Assembly: GCA_963971225.1 (NCBI GenBank)
Contig: OZ020270.1
Coordinates: 73,734,432-73,798,431 of the forward strand
Direction: 5' to 3'
Source of the DNA: Melieria omissa
Taxonomy: Eukaryota; Arthropoda; Insecta; Diptera; Ulidiidae
Length of the DNA: 64,000 nt
How positions within the stretch are numbered: the stretch's first letter is position 1; every line of letters begins with the position of its first letter. The position numbers and the translations under genes were made by a program. Under the pieces are notes generated by a model, which was not told the DNA's origin, made no database searches, and was given only the letters and a program-made list of their open reading frames with translations. Below are positions 39,038 through 50,171 of this stretch, one piece after another.

Positions 39038-41930
39038 ATGCTGGTTGTCAAAATGGTTTGTTTACATTTTTCATTCCGTTGTGGTTTGAATTCAAACTGT
39101 CTTATCTGCAAACGATTGCGACTGAAGAATTTATTAAAAATTTTGTGTATTTTCACGATTTTCACGACGAAAAAGTGTACCATTTGTGGGAAAAAACGGC
39201 GTCGGGGCACTGGACCTTTTTTTCAAGTTCCTCTCGACGACCGTAGAAGAGGCATTTGGATTGCGAAATGTAATTTTGTGTTCCCGGCTCGTTCGTTTGT
39301 TTGCGGGGATCATTTTTTGGCAACTGATTTTATCAGAGGGCCAAAAATGATCAAGTTAATGCCACATGCAGCACCGTTGCCGTAAGTATATGAAATTTAA
39401 GCCTACCGAAACATTAAATTGGCAGTGGCAGAGCATGTGCACAAAACTTAAATTAAAATGAATTTGATTTATTATAGCGCGAGCATTTCGCATTACGATG
39501 TCCCCCAGGAGGAGCAGTTCGAAGACCTGCTAATTTTACTACATCCACCAAAAGAGTGCAAGGAGTTCTATACCCAGACAGAGTAAGTTTCAATGAGATG
39601 TATTTGAAAACTTGATTGTAATTTATACTTGTAGCCCAATAATCCAGGAATATTTTATGGAAAAAGAAATTTCGGACTTAAAAAAAGAAGTCAAAAAATT
39701 AAAGAAGGAGAACAAGCGCCTACAGCACAGACTGGACGAATGCGAGGCGATTGTGTCAACTGTGAGATCCATATTCACAGATGGACAAGTGAGAAAAATG
39801 GTGTACCAGGTATTGTTTATTGTATTAACCACAACTTGAACGATGTTAATGCGAATTGTATATGTTTGTTTATTTCACAGAACGAAATATTAAATGGAGT
39901 TGGCCTGATATTTCAAGCACCATATGCCTGCACGCGTCTGGGCCATGTGCATATAATCACTTATATACAAAAGGCTTCCCGCTGCCCCATGTCTCCACTC
40001 TTCAACGCTGGTATAGAATGGTTGACGTAAGTGAGGGAATTCTGTCAACAGCCATGGATTTGATGCGACACATAACAGATTTGTCAAATGAAGACAAAAT
40101 CTGTGTTCTCGCGTTCGACGAGATGAAAGTCGCAGAAACTTACGAATACGACCAAAGAGCGGACTGTGTACGGAAACCTGCCAATTATGTCCAGGTGGTG
40201 ATGGCGAGGGGTCTGAAGAAATCGTGGAAGCAACCCGTTTTCTACGATTTCGACCAGCAAATGACCAAACCAATTTTGATTTCGGTAATCTCGGCACTAC
40301 ACCACGCAGGTTTTTCTGTGGTGGCAATTGTTTGTGACATGGGACTCACAAAACGAAAGCTGTGGAAAAGTTTGGAAGTAACAGTAGGTGAGTAATATGT
40401 TTGAATTTAATTTAATCAGTTTGAGTTTACATAAGCAATTTTTTTCGTAATTTAGACCAGCCATACTTCGAACACCCCGTGAATAAAAAGGAAAAAATAT
40501 TCACTTTTGCCGACGCTCCCCATCTTCTAAAATTAATCAGAAACCACTTCCTGGACACCGAAATTATGTGGAAGGGCGAACTGCTGACAACGCGCAGCTT
40601 AGCTGATCTGCTCAAACATACGAGCACATCAGACGCGTCAATTACATTCAAACTGACGACCGAACATCTAACAGTTAAAGGAGTCGGTATGTTATTTATG
40701 TTATGATGTTATGTTCGCTAATGTTAACAACAAAATTCGTTACAATTTTTAGCCCGTCAAAAAGTTAAGTTAACAGCACAAGTATTTTCAAATACCACCG
40801 CCGCTGCTATACGACGCTCATTAGGAATGGACATATACAAGCCAACACAAACAGCTGAAATGATTCAGCTTGTTAATGATTGGTTTGATGTCCTCAATTC
40901 CTCCATGGGAACATTTGGGTACCCAGGAAAGGTAATTTTTCTTTCCAATAAAGCCGAAAAATAGTTAAATTAAAAAATTTTTAAATTAAAATTTGTATGT
41001 ATTACATTACAAATTTGTATGTATTACATGTATTACAGGAACCATATGGTGTAAAGCTCAAAAGCCAAGATAAGGTTATTAAGCGGATGAATGCCTTCAT
41101 GTCTTCTCCAATTATTCCAAACAAAAAAAGTCTGGAAATATTTCAAAAAGGAATTTTAATGACTAATTCCGCCTTGGTAATGCTCCACCAATATGTTAAG
41201 GCGAAGTGCAATATGGAGTACTTTCTAACAAACCGCCTTAACCAGGATGTGTTGGAGCACTTCTTTGGGGCAATTCGAAGCAAGGGTGGTCTGAATGATC
41301 ATCCTTCCCCCAAGGAGTTTAAATACCGGCTGAGGAAATATATCTTAGGTATGTTTCATATTAATTTCGTGTAATTTTTTTAATATTAATTTTTTAATTT
41401 AATTAATTTTTTCATTAATTTCTTAATCACTATTTAGCCAGAAATACCGAGCACCTAAGAGGAATAGGCAATGTTTCTAAGGACACAACGGGTTGGCTCG
41501 GCACCGTACACAAACATGGCGACCAGGCCGAGATTACCCTTGACAGCTTGAATGAGTCCTCAATTTCCTTCGACAGTCCTGACCCAGAGGAAGAGTCGGG
41601 AATCATCGCTGATTTTAATACGAACTCATTGCATGACATCGGCGTGCTTCATGAAGACGCAAAAAGCCAGGTCCGCGATTCCTAAGCGCAATTAAAGAAA
41701 TGGAGAGCGTGTTCTACGCAATAAATCAAATGAAAATTTCATATCGAAAAAATCTTCTGAAGCGATTGCTGGAAAAAAGCGCCCACGTAGGCGTCCCAGA
41801 GCATGTGAAGCGATTTTTCTTCACATGCAGAATTCATTTCCGTGTGCACCATTTAAACAAGCGCTTAAAGACGATGAAGGCCAAACAGAAAATAATGGGG
41901 TACAAAAAATTCATCAAAATCAATCTGTAA
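39038..41930 (+). pseudogene. P-type THAP transposase-like gene, copy 8 (among the least damaged)
   Basis: Exons: 39038-39381, 39478-39582, 39635-39809, 39881-40387, 40456-40686, 40753-40931, 41039-41348 and 41438-41685. The THAP finger, the coiled coil and the three acidic catalytic motifs are present. Exons 5 and 6 have no stop: exon 6 reads CAA AAA where copies 1-7 read CAA TAA. The exons total about 700 codons, against 751 residues for canonical P transposase. The frame is still broken by the one-base phase mismatch between exons 3 and 4. The family C-terminal segment (41700-41930) is out of frame with exon 8. Exon 1 has Asn-Leu for Val-Leu (LKNLLK, as in copy 9), and exon 8 has Asn for Asp near 41622. 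The product could be a 257-codon THAP/coiled-coil protein rather than a transposase. Confidence 0.82.
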
Positions 41931-42226
41931 AACTGGGAGAGAAAAAAGGTGAAATTAATCATTCCATTTTTAAATATTTGTTTACTTATACAGCACACGC
42001 AGCGGCCACACCTTCACTAGCTAGAGGCTTCAAGACAGCAGTGCACTCTGAAAGTGGTAAGAGAAACAAAAGTTAAAATCATTACATTTTTAAAATTTAT
42101 ATTTACTTATACAGCACATGCGGCTACAGCCCTTCGTTGGAGTCTTGCCTGACTGATGTTAAATAAACGATTGAGCTCAACCGCTCACGACGCCTCTCTG
42201 ATCAAGTACTGAGCGGTGACCAATAA

Positions 42227-42557
42227 TTTTAATTGATTGGCACGACAGCCCGCTTACGCGAGACTAAGGCCTAGCTTCCCGCAACCACCCGTGTTGTGCG
42301 TGTGAATTTTGTACGCGGGTGGAAGGGACCTACAGTTTTATGCCGGTTCCGAACGGCAGGTTGGGAGCTTTTTCATAGGCAATTTTTACTCTCAGAGGTT
42401 TGCCATTTACAGCTGAGAGGACAGCCACCGAAAGAGAAAACGAGTTTCCCGTTATTTTTTTTAGGTGTTACTACATGCAGTATTCGATCTTGCGTCGCTC
42501 TGCATGCGACTCGTTGGACCGCGCACTAACCAACTGAGCCACGGCGGCTGCCAATAA
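42227..42557 (-). mobile_element. tRNA-derived SINE insertion, unit 8
   Basis: Same 331-bp SINE, position and 12-bp duplication (42215-42226 and 42558-42569) as in unit 7. It was therefore copied along with the unit rather than inserted twice. Confidence 0.75.
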
Positions 42558-43104
42558 GGTGACCAATAAGGTACACCATAATGGACAGCGAGAAGGTTTA
42601 GTGGGTTCAAGTCTCACACTGACGGCTTCGGCCAAGGGCTTTCGATGCTTCCTCCTCGTAAAACAAAACAAAAAAAAACACTTTTCCAAAACCTTAAATT
42701 AATAAATTTGCCTTAGTCCAAATAAGTATCTGCAGTGCAGCAACGTTTCTCGATGTCCGCGTTGTAGGAACTATCTTGCACATTTATTGCCACTCGCTGT
42801 GCTGCGTCACTCCTGAACTCAGCGTTTTCGTTGGCAAAGCACTGAAAAAATAGTTTTTCTCGTATAAAATACTTCAATGTTTCTTTTTACTGCTTACTTT
42901 TTACCAGCAGCAGTCAATTTCGTGTTTTTCTCGTTTCCTTTGTTCACTTGAATCGTAAGAAATGTATCAGCTGATTTTGACAAGCAGCATGCCCAAAAGC
43001 ACTAACAAAATACATGGGAATCCTAGTGCTACTTCCCCTTATACCCTTATAAGGTCGTATCACCTTATTAATACACCTTGTCTATGTGTTTATTTGCTTA
43101 GTGG

Positions 43105-43135
43105 CATGATGAAATAAACAAGGTGAAGCGAGTAG
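43105..43135 (+). repeat. P-type 31-bp terminal repeat, unit 8
   Basis: Identical to the unit 1 repeat. Confidence 0.75.
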
Positions 43136-43389
43136 ATGGCATACCCTTATTTTGACAAAAGAGCTTTTGAAAAACTGACGTTTTCAAAATAAATTCTCTC
43201 AAAACATGAAAGTCTTCTTCTTTCTTCGCTTTTCACGACTGCTTGTCACCAACTGACTGTTTATTTGAATCTTACATCTACTACCACTTGAGGCTACAAT
43301 GCTATTACATTACATTTAGATCTATTACTACTGTACATACAATATATATATTTCAGGAAAAAATTTCCAGCAACTTTGAAAGGAAACAA

Positions 43390-44715
43390 GGAGGTTCTTT
43401 CAAATTTTTTTGAAAAAATCGTGTTTTTTTTCACATAAAATTAAAGCTGTATTGTCCGTAGAATATGTGTACGAAAGGATTTTTCGATACGATCGCCTTG
43501 TCCGCATACGAGTTTGTTTCTTCTACAGTGTTTTTCCCAGTTTTTGCCCGGAGCTGCTATCTTTCAACACGTTTTTCTCGAAACCACGTTTTCCATCTGA
43601 ATTTCAAGGATATCTTTTGATCTATTGTTCTAATTTCCTTAATCTAAAGCATGTTTGAAAGGTGATCATTTTCTGTATGGCTTATACCTAAAACGAGCAT
43701 AAGTTACTATTAAATTGTTATTTATAATTAAGGTTTAATAACAAAAAAAGTGGCAAAAAAAATTTGTTTTTTTCGAGCGTTCACATTTCAGTCAATTTTT
43801 GGTCAAAAATCATTATAGTTAGGTATAAGCCATAGAAAATTTCATCTACTTTCATTTAAAAAAACCTTTTTCATTTCAGATTACTACAAGAGGCTGTAGG
43901 CTTGAAATTCGGAGACTAGATTTTTCAGGCAGTGATCGACGAAAGCCGCCATTGTTCAGCCGCCATTTTGAATTTTGTTACAAAAAATATATCATATTAT
44001 TGTATAGGGTGTTTTTTTTAGAGGTATAGAACTTCGAATTGAAATAAAACACAAGAAAATCGTTTTAATGTCCATCAATTTGGCTTTATTAGAAGGATAA
44101 TTTTATGCCATTAATGCTTAAATATGATTTCGGGCATGTGGCCGCCGCGGCTGGCTCGAATAAAGCCAATTCTACAGGTCCAATTTTCAACCAGCTCCAA
44201 TTGCTGTGCACGGTGGCGAATCGATTAATTCGGGTCCTCTTCAACATTTTGCTCTACAGCGGCAATTGTTTCTTCGGTGCGCACTGTTCGACGTATCTGC
44301 GGATGCGTATTATCACATAGAGTAAACGTAGTGCGAAAACGACCCATGGTTAACCGAATTAATTGCTCTGATGGACGATGTCGACCATTAAATGGACGGA
44401 GCTTGCGGTAAACTTCGCGAACTGAACCATTATTTTCGAAATAAATTTGCACGATTTGCAAGCGTTGTTCTTTTGTCAACCTGTTCATGATGAAATGGCA
44501 AACCAAACTGAACATAAATGACATTAGAGTTGCCAGATTTGACCACAAAATGCAAGTTTTATCTCTATTCGAAAAACAAACCTATAAAAAAAACACCCTA
44601 TATAATAAAATACCCATTCAACCGTCAAAACCGGATGTTTCTATGTTTTTTCATCATGCCACAAATCATTTCCAAACTTGGACCTTTTTTTGGCCAAATT
44701 TGAAAGAACCTCCCC
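43390..44715. mobile_element. TTAA-flanked element with eroded left end, unit 8
   Basis: Left-end deletion as in unit 5. The right TTAA is at 44716-44719. Confidence 0.65.
44005..44600 (-). mobile_element. Deleted mariner-like element, unit 8
   Basis: 596 bp flanked by TA. The minus-strand ORF fragment ends at 44225. Confidence 0.8.
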
Positions 44716-44732
44716 TTAAGTGTTTATAAGAT

Positions 44733-44864
44733 TATTCGAAAGTTGAACAATTATTCGACTATTCGAAGCACATCGACTATTCGAATAGCACTATTCGAAT
44801 ACTATTCGTACAAACAACCACTATTCGAATAATCGATTAATCGATTTTCAAACTATTCGATTAC
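44733..44864 (+). promoter_or_regulatory. TATTCG motif cluster, unit 9
   Basis: Eight motifs with unchanged spacing. Confidence 0.45.
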
Positions 44865-44879
44865 TTTCAAGAGCCCTAC

Positions 44880-47772
44880 ATGCTGGTTGTCAAAATGGTT
44901 TGTTTACATTTTTCATTCCGTTGTGGCTTGAATTCAAACTGTCTTATCTGCAAACGATTGCGACTGAAGAATTTATTAAAAATTTTGTGTATTTTCACGA
45001 TTTTCACGACGAAAAAGTGTACCATTTGTGGGAAAAAACGGCGTCGGGGCACTGGACCTTTTTTTCAAGTTCCTCTCGACGACCGTAGAAGAGGCATTTG
45101 GATTGCGAAATGTAATTTTGTGTTCCCGGCTCGTTCGTTTGTTTGCGGGGATCATTTTTTGGCAACTGATTTTATCAGAGGGCCAAAAATGATCAAGTTA
45201 ATGCCACATGCAGCACCGTTGCCGTAAGTATATGAAATTTAAGCCTACCGAAACATTAAATTGGCAGTGGCAGAGCATGTGCACAAAACTTAAATTAAAA
45301 TGAATTTGATTTATTATAGCGCGAGCATTTCGCATTACGATGTCCCCCAGGAGGAGCAGTTCGAAGACCTGCTAATTTTACTACATCCACCAAAAGAGTG
45401 CAAGGAGTTCTATACCCAGACAGAGTAAGTTTCAATGAGATGTATTTGAAAACTTGATTGTAATTTATACTTGTAGCCCAATAATCCAGGAATATTTTAT
45501 GGAAAAAGAAATTTCGGACTTAAAAAAAGAAGTCAAAAAATTAAAGAAGGAGAACAAGCGCCTACAGCACAGACTGGACGAATGCGAGGCGATTGTGTCA
45601 ACTGTGAGATCCATATTCACAGATGGACAAGTGAGAAAAATGGTGTACCAGGTATTGTTTATTGTATTAACCACAACTTGAACGATGTTAATGCGAATTG
45701 TATATGTTTGTTTATTTCACAGAACGAAATATTAAATGGAGTTGGCCTGATATTTCAAGCACCATATGCCTGCACGCGTCTGGGCCATGTGCATATAATC
45801 ACTTATATACAAAAGGCTTCCCGCTGCCCCATGTCTCCACTCTTCAACGCTGGTATAGAATGGTTGACGTAAGTGAGGGAATTTTGTCAACAGCCATGGA
45901 TTTGATGCGACACATAACAGATTTGTCAAATGAAGACAAAATCTGTGTTCTCGCGTTCGACGAGATGAAAGTCGCAGAAACTTACGAATACGACCAAAGA
46001 GCGGACTGTGTACGGAAACCTGCCAATTATGTCCAGGTGGTGATGGCGAGGGGTCTGAAGAAATCGTGGAAGCAACCCGTTTTCTACGATTTCGACCAGC
46101 AAATGACCAAACCAATTTTGATTTCGGTAATCTCGGCACTACACCACGCAGGTTTTTCTGTGGTGGCAATTGTTTGTGACATGGGACTCACAAAACGAAA
46201 GCTGTGGAAAAGTTTGGAAGTAACAGTAGGTAAGTAATATGTTTGAATTTAATTTAATCAGTTTGAGTTTACATAAGCAATTTTTTTCGTAATTTAGACC
46301 AGCCATACTTCGAACACCCCGTGAATAAAAAGGAAAAAATATTAACTTTTGCCGACGCTCCCCATCTTCTAAAATTAATCAGAAACCACTTCCTGGACAC
46401 CGAAATTATGTGGAAGGGCGAACTGCTGACAACGCGCAGCTTAGCTGATCTGCTCAAACATACGAGCACATCAGACGCGTCAATTACATTCAAACTGACG
46501 ACCGAACATCTAACAGTTAAAGGAGTCGGTATGTTATTTATGTTATGATGTTATGTTCGCTAATGTTAACAACAAAATTCGTTACAATTTTTAGCCCGTC
46601 AAAAAGTTAAGTTAACAGCACAAGTATTTTCAAATACCACCGCCGCTGCTATACGACGCTCATTAGGAATGGACATATACAAGCCAACACAAACAGCTGA
46701 AATGATTCAGCTTGTTAATGATTGGTTTGATGTCCTCAATTCCTCCATGGGAACATTTGGGTACCCAGGAAAGGTAATTTTTCTTTCCAATAAAGCCGAA
46801 AAATAGTTAAATTAAAAAATTTTTAAATTAAAATTTGTATGTATTACATTACAAATTTGTATGTATTACATGTATTACAGGAACCATATGGTGTAAAGCT
46901 CAAAAGCCAAGATAAGGTTATTAAGCGGATGAATGCCTTCATGTCTTCTCCAATTATTCCAAACAAAAAAAGTCTGGAAATATTTCAAAAAGGAATTTTA
47001 ATGACTAATTCCGCCTTGGTAATGCTCCACCAATATGTTAAGGCGAAGTGCAATATGGAGTACTTTCTAACAAACCGCCTTAACCAGGATGTGTTGGAGC
47101 ACTTCTTTGGGGCAATTCGAAGCAAGGGTGGTCTGAATGATCATCCTTCCCCCAAGGAGTTTAAATACCGGCTGAGGAAATATATCTTAGGTATGTTTCA
47201 TATTAATTTCGTGTAATTTTTTTAATATTAATTTTTTAATTTAATTAATTTTTTCATTAATTTCTTAATCACTATTTAGCCAGAAATACCGAGCACCTAA
47301 GAGGAATAGGCAATGTTTCTAAGGACACAACGGGTTGGCTCGGCACCGTACACAAACATGGCGACCAGGCCGAGATTACCCTTGACAGCTTGAATGAGTC
47401 CTCAATTTCCTTCGACAGTCCTGACCCAGAGGAAGAGTCGGGAATCATCGCTGATTTTAATACGGACTCATTGCATGACATCGGCGTGCTTCATGAAGAC
47501 GCAAAAAGCCAGGTCCGCGATTCCTAAGCGCAATTAAAGAAATGGAGAGCGTGTTCTACGCAATAAATCAAATGAAAATTTCATATCGAAAAAATCTTCC
47601 GAAGCGATTGCTGGAAAAAAGCGCCCACGTAGGCGTCCCAGAGCATGTGAAGCGATTTTTCTTCACATGCAGAATTCATTTCCGTGTGCACCATTTAAAC
47701 AAGCGCTTAAAGACGATGAAGGCCAAACAGAAAATAATGGGGTACAAAAAATTCATCAAAATCAATCTGTAA
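44880..47772 (+). pseudogene. P-type THAP transposase-like gene, copy 9 (among the least damaged)
   Basis: Exons 5 and 6 are open, as in copy 8. The exon 4 donor is GTAAGT (near 46230) where other copies have GTGAGT, a better match to the donor consensus. The C-terminal segment has Pro for Leu (RKNLPKR). Exon 5 has Leu for Phe near 46343, shared with copy 10. The exon 3/4 phase mismatch remains. The THAP plus coiled-coil frame is open. No SINE lies downstream, unlike copies 7 and 8. Confidence 0.82.
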
Positions 47773-48604
47773 AACTGGGAGAGAAAAAAGGTGAAATTAA
47801 TCATTCCATTTTTAAATATTTGTTTACTTATACAGCACACGCAGCGGCCACACCTTCACTAGCTAGAGGCTTCAAGACAGCAGTGCACTCTGAAAGTGGT
47901 AAGAGAAACAAAAGTTAAAATCATTACATTTTTAAAATTTATATTTACTTATACAGCACATGCGGCTACAGCCCTTCGTTGGAGTCTTGCCTGACTGATG
48001 TTAAATAAACGATTGAGCTCAACCGCTCACGACGCCTCTCTGATCAAGTACTGAGCGGTGACCAATAAGGTACACCATAATGGACAGCGAGAAGGTTTAG
48101 TGGGTTCAAGTCTCACACTGACGGCTTCGGCCAAGGGCTTTCGATGCTTCCTCCTCGTAAAACAAAACAAAAAAAAAACACTTTTCCAAAACCTTAAATT
48201 AATAAATTTGCCTTAGTCCAAATAAGTATCTGCAGTGCAGCAACGTTTCTCGATGTCCGCGTTGTAGGAACTATCTTGCACATTTATTGCCACTCGCTGT
48301 GCTGCGTCACTCCTGAACTCAGCGTTTTCGTTGGCAAAGCACTGAAAAAATAGTTTTTCTCGTATAAAATACTTCAATGTTTCTTTTTACTGCTTACTTT
48401 TTACCAGCAGCAGTCAATTTCGTGTTTTTCTCGTTTCCTTTGTTCACTTGAATCGTAAGAAATGTATCAGCTGATTTTGACAAGCAGCATGCCCAAAAGC
48501 ACTAACAAAATACATGGGAATCCTAGTGCTACTTCCCCTTATACCCTTATAAGGTCGTATCACCTTATTAATACACCTTGTCTATGTGTTTATTTGCTTA
48601 GTGG

Positions 48605-48635
48605 CATGATGAAATAAACAAGGTGAAGCGAGTAG
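48605..48635 (+). repeat. P-type 31-bp terminal repeat, unit 9
   Basis: Identical to the unit 1 repeat. Confidence 0.75.
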
Positions 48636-49206
48636 ATGGCATACCCTTATTTTGACAAAAGAGCTTTTGAAAAACTGACGTTTTCAAAATAAATTCTCTC
48701 AAAACATGAAAGTCTTCTTCTTTCTTCGCTTTTCACGACTGCTTGTCACCAACTGACTGTTTATTTGAATCTTACATCTACTACCACTTGAGGCTACAAT
48801 GCTATTACATTACATTTAGATCTATTACTACTGTACATACAATATATATATTTCAGGAAAAAATTTCCAGCAACTTTGAAAGGAAACAAGGAGGTTCTTT
48901 CAAATTTTTTTGAAAAAATCGTGTTTTTTTCACATAAAATTAAAGCTGTATTGTCCGTAGAATATGTGTACGAAAGGATTTTTCGATACGATCGCCTTGT
49001 CCGCATACGAGTTTGTTTCTTCTACAGTGTTTTTCCCAGTTTTTGCCCGGAGCTGCTATCTTTCAACACGTTTTTCTCGAAACCACGTTTTCCATCTGAA
49101 TTTCAAGGATATCTTTTGATCTATTGTTCTAATTTCCTTAATCTAAAGCATGTTTGAAAGGTGATCATTTTCTGTATGGCTTATACCTAAAACGAGCATA
49201 AGTTAC

Positions 49207-50171
49207 TGTTTAACTTCGATCGCGGCGGAGCGGGGGAAATAAATAAAACGGGTGCGGTTAGGTTCGGGGTGTACGTCTTTATTGACTGACGTCTGGATAG
49301 CGAATGTACAAAAGAATACATGAAACATTGAACGAGACAAACGGCCGAAGCCGGGGAGCAGAAAATAGGGGGAAATATGAGTACAAGAGGATAAGGAAAG
49401 GAAGGGATTAGTGGTGGGATCGACAGATCACTGAACAATCACAGCACTCATTTAGCCATCGCGGCCGCCATTGCAGAGTGCAATTTAGTTGTGTCCGGGT
49501 GGAGGGTGGCCAAGACGCGGCTGACGTCTGGTTGGAGGTGGTGCGGCTCACGACTGGCTGGCTGTGAATGCGCTTGGGGTGCGCCGATAACTTCCTAGCG
49601 TGGGATGATCAGTCCGTGCGGAGCAGTCTTGGAAGCAGCTGCTGCCATAGTCGGCTGATCTGCAAAGAGATGAGATGCCATTTACTTACAATAATAATAT
49701 TGAGGTTGACATCGTGGGTATGAGAAATCGGCTAAGCTGCGAGGTTCGCTTAAGCTAAAGCCGGAGAATATGGAGTTATATAATCTGGCCGAGTTGCCAT
49801 TTTAGTTCATGAGAGGGAATGAGAATTTCAAGCGAGAGTTATGAGGAATTATTTTGCACGTTATAATAAATATGTTTGTAGGGCTCGAGAGAAGCAGGAG
49901 AACCGAGCGAGAATGGCGGTTTGCTCTTCGAGAGGGTGGTGGCAGTCAACCGCTCTTTGATCCGGAATTGGAACTGTGTGAGCATGGGCATTGCTGGAGC
50001 CGGTCCACCTGAGAGTGAGATCTTGTAGATCTTGGAGCTTATACCCGATCAGTCCGACGTCTGCGGGATTTGCAGCGCTTGGAGCGAGTCGCACTGGAGT
50101 GGCAACTGTCCTCTTTTCGGACCCGGGATGGAGGTGGTGCAATGCGGAACTGCGAGGGACTGCAATTTCCG
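49207..50171 (-). other. Left arm 3' non-coding part, ending in LTR-like terminus
   Basis: It lies downstream of the minus-strand gag ORF. It holds the outer LTR-like end and a stretch on the minus strand (CGGCTTTAGCTTAAGCGAAC, near 49740-49765) that is identical in the right arm. I see no pol motif. Where the LTR begins is not clear. Confidence 0.5.
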
